A DNA stretch of 64,000 nt from Takifugu bimaculatus. Lineage: Eukaryota; Chordata; Actinopteri; Tetraodontiformes; Tetraodontidae. The notes under the pieces were generated by a model. That model was not told where the DNA came from. It saw nothing but the letters and a program-made list of their open reading frames with translations, and ran no database searches. The translations under genes and the position numbers were made by a program. Positions 58,308-64,000 of this stretch are shown piece after piece (position 1 is the first letter of the stretch; each line of letters starts with the position of its first letter). The DNA lies in contig CP034996.1 in assembly GCA_004026145.2 (NCBI GenBank), positions 13,389,641 through 13,453,640 on the forward strand. The letters are read 5' to 3'.

Positions 58308-61300
58308 CTGAGGGGGAAAAAAAACGCGGAAAAAGATCAATGTTTTGTTCGGGCTCGAACCAAAGTTGGGGGGGGGCGGGTGTACGTGGTATACCTTTGT
58401 TACAGGAGTTAAAGTTGGTCTGGCCGTGGGTCTTCAGGTGGCTGGTGATGTAAGCTGCGCTGAGCATCTTTCCGCAGATGCTGCAGGTGACTTTGCCTTC
58501 GTGTCTGATCATGTGGGAACGGAGTCTGTCTTTGGTGGCAAAAGCGGAGGTACAGGCCTGCAACGGCACGACGGGGGTCAGAGTGCAGCGGGGCAGGAAG
58601 GCGGCGAGACACGGGGTAACGAGGTAACGATATGCTTAGCGCCACTGACACTTACCGTTACTTGACATTTAAATGGTCTTTCAGAGGAATGCACATGCTT
58701 CACGTGGCAGCTCAAATGGTCCGGTCTGGGTAAAAGGAGACAAGATTACGGTTACGTTTGGGACGGCAGCTCTTTAGCCTTAATGCTAAGCATGTGGAAG
58801 CATATGGACGTGCTCTGTTGGCTCTGATAATGAGACGAGCGCGGACATAGAAAAAAACAAGTTTCAGTCAATGGCAGTTAGTTCTCTATGATCAATCGCG
58901 CATGAATTAGCTTGACCTAGATTCAGAAACGCACCACTCTGAGATCACATTAAGACTTGTTTTTCACTTGCAGCTCAGGTATACTCACACTTTTTGGAAT
59001 GTGAATGTGGAAAAAAAATCATTACATTAATATTTCTTTTAACAGAATTAGCACAAGATACACGTTGACTAACTTTTAACTTGCGCTAAAAGTTTTGGAC
59101 GCATAAAAATGTAATATTAAAGCACCTTTGTTTCACACATGGGACAAGGAGACGGTAGCCTGGTCAGTTTGTTGCCTCCTGACCTTCATGGTCGTGCACA
59201 AACTGCACATTCACTCATGTTAGCGTCAGCTTGTTAGTCCTAATAAAGCTGTCAGCAGGAACAGTCGCTCTTATCGTGTAATTCCTTAAACAGACAACCA
59301 AGTGGGTCAAGTACCAAATTTTCAATGGTGACATGAACCGGAATTGAGCTTTTCTTCTTTTTTCTTTCATCTTTTTTGACACGCCAGTGACAAGTGCAGA
59401 CAGTGCACGGCTGCAGAACTGGCTGAGTGGCAGTGACTCAGTGGCCGGTTATTCAGGCCCCATTCTCACTTTCCAGTATGCAGATGAATCCGGCTCCACG
59501 TCACTCTTTTGGACGGATGCCCGACACTGCCCTATGCAGCGCAGTGCTAATGTTACAGCCTAGTTCGGGAGCGCTCTGATGAAGACCTGCTGCAGCTCGG
59601 AGCGCCTTTGCTCAACTGTTGCACGTCTGACGTGCATCAGATGTTCTGGCATTGCTGCCAAGTCTAGCTTTGGTAAAGGCCCACTTAAAGCTGCTGGAAG
59701 ACTTATAAAAATCAAGTATTTATCCATCACATATAGTAAACGTGGTGACCTGAACATTACTACAGGGTTCAATGAATTCCCAGGGGAAAGGGGCTCTGTG
59801 ACATGCTGGCGGGAAGCGCGAAGTGACAAGTGACGCCTCCCCCTCCTTCTCCACCATGGGTGCTCTCCCATGTGCAACTGTTTCAAACATGTGGCTGGAA
59901 ACACTGAGGGGGGGGGGGGGGCTCGAACAAGTCTGAACTACAAGCTTTAATAAGGAAGCAGCCGGAGTAAGCAATTAACCCCCCCTCCCACAACACACAG
60001 AAACATAAAATGATGAGCAACTACATATTACAATAATCCAGCGACCACGTTGACACTACATGTTCAGCTTAGCCAGATGGAAACAGACAGGCCTCTCTCA
60101 GGGCCTGGAATACCATCAATGAGAAGACAATTGGCACCAAAATGGCATCTCAATAATGCGTCTAATTACAACAGTATCGCAGCCTCTAGCGCCTGGTTTT
60201 TTACTGAAGTGCGCCACACGTGTAACCACGTCTCCTTGGTGTCTGTGGGAGGTTCCTCCTAACGGCCGAATCCACTCAGTCACGTTTCAATAAAAACCCA
60301 CATCTGCTTTACTTGATTAGTGTGAATAAAAGAGTACTGGCAGTTCCCTGTAACCGAGTGTTTTAATACACCAGTAGGTGTTTAAATCCAGTCTCTGCTA
60401 CATCCTTCTTTACCATTACATTATTCAACCTGGGAACGCTGCGGAGTTCTACACCCCTGGAGCTATAGAAAGAATGTATAAAGACATTTGAAACGGGTCA
60501 CATTATCTCTGTGAAATCTGCTGCTAGCAGCTACTCTCTGCGGAGGGGTTGCCAGTTTGAAAATGTCATCTTTCCAGTGATCAACTGGTGCACAATGATG
60601 CTCTTAAAAGGGGGGAAATTGATCACATTTACCTGGAAAAGCCTTTCCCACACACAGAACACACGTAGGGCTTGTGGACTCCGCCGTCGTGGGAGCGGAC
60701 GTGGTAGGTCATCCGGTCCTTCCTCTTAAAGCGCTGTTGGCAGATGGGGCACTCGAAAGGCTTCTCATCCGAATGGGACAGCTTGTGGCGGTTCAGGTGG
60801 TAGACGTCGCGGAAGGCCTTGCCGCACATCTCGCACCCGTGGTTCTTCTTGACCGGTTTCGGGGGCTTCTTGGGGATGTTTTGCTGCGGCACGTTGCCCA
60901 TCGGCGATGACGTCATGATACTCGTCGACACAGAGGTGGTCGCCGTGGAGAGGATGCCCGCTACCGTGGAGATGTAGGAGGGGTTACCGTTGTTCTCGCG
61001 CGGCATGGAGGAGATCATGGGTACCATTGTAGGGGCGGTCTGGGCGGTCTTCTTTGGCCGCGACACCATCTTGATACCAGTGTGACTGGACTCATGGCGC
61101 CGCAGATGGTAGCTGTCACGGAAGGCCTTGTTGCAGTAGCCGCACACAAAAGGTGTTTTGCCTTTGTGCTCCTTCTTTATGACGGGCACTGGTGGCCGCG
61201 CACCTCCCCCGCTGGCCACATTGTCTTTGAGGAGATCGGCAGCGCTGGTCGGAGGCTTCTGGTCTATTTGGATGGGCAGGATAGGTTTCTGGTCAACTGG

Positions 61301-61378
61301 TTCGTTTCCAGCATTGAGGAGAGGCAGCAGGCTGTTCTGGGCCACCTGGTGCTGGTGGTGAAGGGCTTCATTCGCCTG
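57943..61378 (-). CDS. vezf1: vascular endothelial zinc finger 1 (exons 2-5, 5' partial)
   Basis: VEZF1 is a nuclear C2H2 transcription factor that binds G-rich tracts and acts in vascular development and at insulators. Exons 60633-61378, 58662-58725, 58395-58557 and 57943-58307 give 445 residues after the missing first exon. The segment starts QANEALHHQHQ, matching the human sequence right after its short first exon (MEANWTAFLFQ). Six fingers follow: FVCGYCNKAFRDSYHLRRH; CEMCGKAFRDVYHLNRH; FECPICQQRFKRKDRMTYH; YVCSVCGKGFSR; the ATKDRLRSHMIRH finger; and CSICGKMLSAAYITSHLKTH. The tail is rich in PVTI and MNI repeats and ends MRPVDSMSFL to SSPPW. The human poly-Gln and KARKKEA segment after finger 6 is absent. 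Reading upstream of 61378 enters intron, so the start codon is not in the listed span. MAZ and PATZ1 are related but lack this N-terminus. Confidence 0.94.
58395..58557 (-). CDS. vezf1: vezf1 exon 4 (fingers 5-6)
   Basis: 163 nt with acceptor CGTTGCAG and donor GTATAC. It encodes the rest of finger 5 (AFATKDRLRSHMIRH) and finger 6, ending NFNSCNK. Confidence 0.92.
58662..58725 (-). CDS. vezf1: vezf1 exon 3 (finger 4 end, finger 5 start)
   Basis: Acceptor TTACCCAG. It encodes PDHLSCHVKHVHSSERPFKC plus Gln. Two in-frame donors lie six bases apart: GTAACG after 58662 and GTAAGT after 58656. The first gives the family-typical CX2C spacing in finger 5. The second has the stronger donor and adds Val-Thr, giving CX4C. 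The end is therefore 58662 or 58656. Confidence 0.8.
60633..61378 (-). CDS. vezf1: vezf1 exon 2 (fingers 1-4)
   Basis: 746 nt with acceptor GTTTTCCAG and donor GTAAAT. It carries the Q-rich N-terminal segment, finger 1, a Ser/Thr-rich linker, fingers 2 and 3 and the first half of finger 4, which breaks at GKGFSR. Confidence 0.94.
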
Positions 61379-64000
61379 CTGGAAAACAAAATGGAAAACA
61401 AAATCAGCTTCACATTTGTGACACGTTTATGACCTTTTCCGGCGAGAGAATAACAGAATATGTAGAAGCATCTGTTTGGTTTTTAACTTGAACAACAGCT
61501 TCCCACAGTGAGGCCAATCAGAAGAACACGGAAAAAAACTGGTAATAAAAGATTCTAAATGTAATTAACAAAAAAAATAAACATCCCCATACTGAAAATG
61601 CTGACTAAACCTAGAGTCCTGCAGCAGAAAAGTTCCTCGGAATTAGAAGCAACAGTTCAAATAAAGCAGACAGGGTTTCTAAAGCCGTGTTTTGATAATC
61701 ACACAGCTCATATCAGTTTTTAACGAGCCACAACTCTGACCAAATGCCTGGCATTCCTGTTCCGGAAAGAACCGCCGCGCGCGGCCTCCGATCGTTAGCG
61801 GCGAATACGGGGTCGCGAAAACACAAGTGGCGTTTTTAATCGCAGATAACGCTGTTGTCTCAGTGAATGCACACAGTCAAACAACTATGTTGTCAACTAG
61901 CTGCAAGAAGGGAAAGGTGAAATGCATGACCTTTCCCTTTGAGGCTCAATCATCCATCGACGATGGCCAGCCAAGAAAGGAGTCGCGAAAGAGGCAGCAG
62001 CTTAGGAAAAAAAGAAAAATGAACCGCACAATGTCCTCCTTATGTCATCCAGCCTATTGTGAGAGACACGAATCTGAGCAGTGATGCCTCAGCAGGGGAG
62101 CTTTGTATGCTCATCTTCATTGATTTGGCTCATCTATTCATGAGACAGGGACATTGTTTATCCACACATACTCCACTAAACTAGTCGCCAGTCCCCTCGT
62201 AAGCACAGACTCTGGAACTCGTGAAAGAACGCCACCAAAACTCACACATTTGTCATAACACCTGCTCGCACTTGCCACCTTCCAAGATTAGTCATCATCA
62301 TGACGATGACGGTGCCAGGGCCCTGGAATACCAGGGGTGTGGTGTGTATCTGGAGCGGGGGGCTTTATGTTTGGGTGGATGAACCCTCTTTGTAAAGCAT
62401 GTGAACAGCAGACGTAGCCGCTGCAGACGGCCCTGCTCCTACAGAGGTGCAGGGCCTGTAAGCTGCTGTGCCTTCATGCAGCTCTGACCATTTTGACACA
62501 AATGCGCTCTGACAACTGGGGCTGCTCCCTCATAAATAACATCAAAATGGAGGGAGTGTCCTGATGGCTCCACGGGCCACTGTAGACTTGAATTGAGCTC
62601 ATGGTCTGAGTCAGATTATGCACTTTCTGAAATCTTTTGTTACACTGAACAGCTGCTTAGCAAATCCTAATTCTACTTATTAAGTTTTTAAAAAAGGCTC
62701 AATAGTTGGGCTTGATATACCAAATTAAAACTATAAACAGCAAAAAAAAGATGAATCAAAATATGTTTAACATGTAAAGGGACTGAGTTTCTTTTCAGGG
62801 ATTTCTAAAAACAATATGTAAACCAATAGTTTGGTGACCTGTACACATAAAGAATATTTTGACACTGCTAAAAATATAAACTCATCAGCAAAATATTTAT
62901 GTGGATAAATCTAGCACAGGTAAAAACTTACATTACCTAATCTTTTAGCTACTCGCCAAGTCATTTACAATTCTCAAAATACTGAAATAAATGAGCCAAA
63001 ATGGCTTTTTAATACAAAATCAAGATGAAATAGACTCAAAAGAATTCAAAATCTCAAACTCCTCAGCCTGGAAATACACGGTAATTAACAGAGGGGCGAA
63101 CAGGAGAGAAAAACATGGACAAAATCATCACAATGGCGGACTACGTGAAGCTACGCTCTTCGACTCGGGCCTTATTACAGTCGGCACCACCGCTGTGATT
63201 TTCATCTCAATGGATGAAATAGTTTCTCATCTCCTGACGGCTCATTTAATGTTTCACAACTAATATTTTTGGAACCCTGTAGCAGTACATTCAAAGCAAG
63301 GTGCATTTAGGTGAGCCATTCGGGTCCCTCATAGTCTGCGCAGCCTGGGGAAGATGCAACCACCCCACCTGTAATATTAGGTTAAAGCTGCACTGTGTAA
63401 ATCCTGCTCCTTCTTCCAGAGACAGCAATTTTACTGTCAACGCACTTACATGAGTCACGCGTAATTCTAGCCGTTGTAGTTCAGACCGAAGCCCACTCTG
63501 TTGCTATGGTTTCCCACCCATTCCGGTTTGCAAAAGCAATCTTTTTTTTAATGCATCATTAGCAGTGAGTCAGTGCAGGAATGTCACCACATCTCGTGTA
63601 TATAAACTCTATCAGAGGATGATGTCACCATCATTTTGTGGTACGTTTGTTTTAAAATGCTTTTTTTTTTTTTCAAATCTACATCTGGAAGAAATGTTCA
63701 TACTTTTAGCAGACATTGACAAATCATTTCCGTGTGACAATATATAATTAAAGGAAAGTGACAATAAGATTGTAAGTCTGTCCATTAAAGACTGGGTCTT
63801 AAAAAAAAGAGCCTGGATTCTCTTTCAGTCCCCTTACGGGTCCTTCAAAGCAAAATCCCAGTAAAGCATCACAGGCTGGGGTCTGCTCATTCACATAAAA
63901 GTCGCTCAGTCGTGCATGAAGACAAAACCCCTTTACTTCCTGATATAAAATTACCTGAACCTTTCACATTATGGAGCAGTGATGAAGATGTGATGTTGAG
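61379..64000 (-). other. vezf1 intron 1 (part)
   Basis: No match to the short first VEZF1 exon (MEANWTAFLFQ in human) was found up to the window edge. The stretch is AT-rich apart from a small CpG-rich spot near 61770-61815, and no other gene is recognised. Confidence 0.5.

Noticed and set aside
57734..58453. Long plus-strand open frame opposite vezf1 exons 4-5
   Set aside because: Antisense shadow of the low-complexity C-terminal vezf1 repeats.
61379..64000. vezf1 first coding exon
   Set aside because: No reading of the short N-terminal peptide was found; it is probably outside the window.
1..64000. CRISPR arrays, intact tRNA or rRNA genes, and miRNAs such as miR-193, miR-365, miR-142, miR-301 and miR-21
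   Set aside because: No direct-repeat arrays or tRNA cloverleafs were seen, and the mature miRNA sequences I remember were not found on either strand.

Overview
The window looks like teleost fish nuclear DNA, probably a percomorph with a compact genome. The genes are vertebrate orthologues split by GT-AG introns, many only 60-90 bp long. The intergenic DNA is AT-rich with abundant (CA)n, (AAT)n and poly-G tracts plus degenerate mobile elements. No bacterial, viral or organellar features are present. Exons were assigned by reading conserved peptides and splice sites. Family comparisons rest on remembered human proteins, not on alignments run here.

Layout, with all five recognisable genes on the minus strand. 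(1) 1-18,900: the 5' part of msi2 (Musashi RNA-binding protein 2), coding exons 1-5 at 18,661-8,031, with a promoter around 18.7-18.9 kb. The rest of the gene runs off the left edge. (2) 18.9-26.6 kb: intergenic. (3) 26,602-28,301: omg (oligodendrocyte-myelin glycoprotein), with the start codon in an 8-nt coding part of exon 1. (4) 29,771-30,381: evi2a-like single-pass membrane protein, with a possible PU.1-type promoter and non-coding exon near 31.1-31.2 kb. (5) 35,860-52,060: complete ksr1 (kinase suppressor of Ras 1), 20 coding exons, with a probable 3' UTR down to about 33.7 kb. (6) 52.1-55.9 kb: intergenic, with CTCF-like sites near 55.1 kb. (7) 57,943-61,378: vezf1 (vascular endothelial zinc finger 1), coding exons 2-5, with a probable 3' UTR down to about 55.9-56.1 kb. 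Its first exon is not seen and probably lies past the right edge.

The five genes do not form a pathway. They share ancestry: all human counterparts lie on chromosome 17q11-q22, so the window is a rearranged piece of that linkage group. In mammals OMG and EVI2A sit inside an NF1 intron, but no NF1 exon was recognised here. KSR1 is a RAF-MEK-ERK scaffold, MSI2 a translational regulator, OMG a GPI-anchored leucine-rich-repeat myelin protein, EVI2A a leukocyte membrane protein and VEZF1 a G-tract-binding transcription factor.

Most notable observations: a 1-nt reading-frame break in the acidic stretch of ksr1 exon 14, just before an otherwise intact pseudokinase domain; a ksr1 exon that resembles KSR2 and is missing from human KSR1 as remembered; tandem splice donors in vezf1 that change zinc-finger spacing; a frame-preserving 87-nt vezf1 intron; complementary (AAT)/(ATT) tracts flanking msi2 exon 4; and a CRE plus RFX X-box composite site in ksr1 intron 1.
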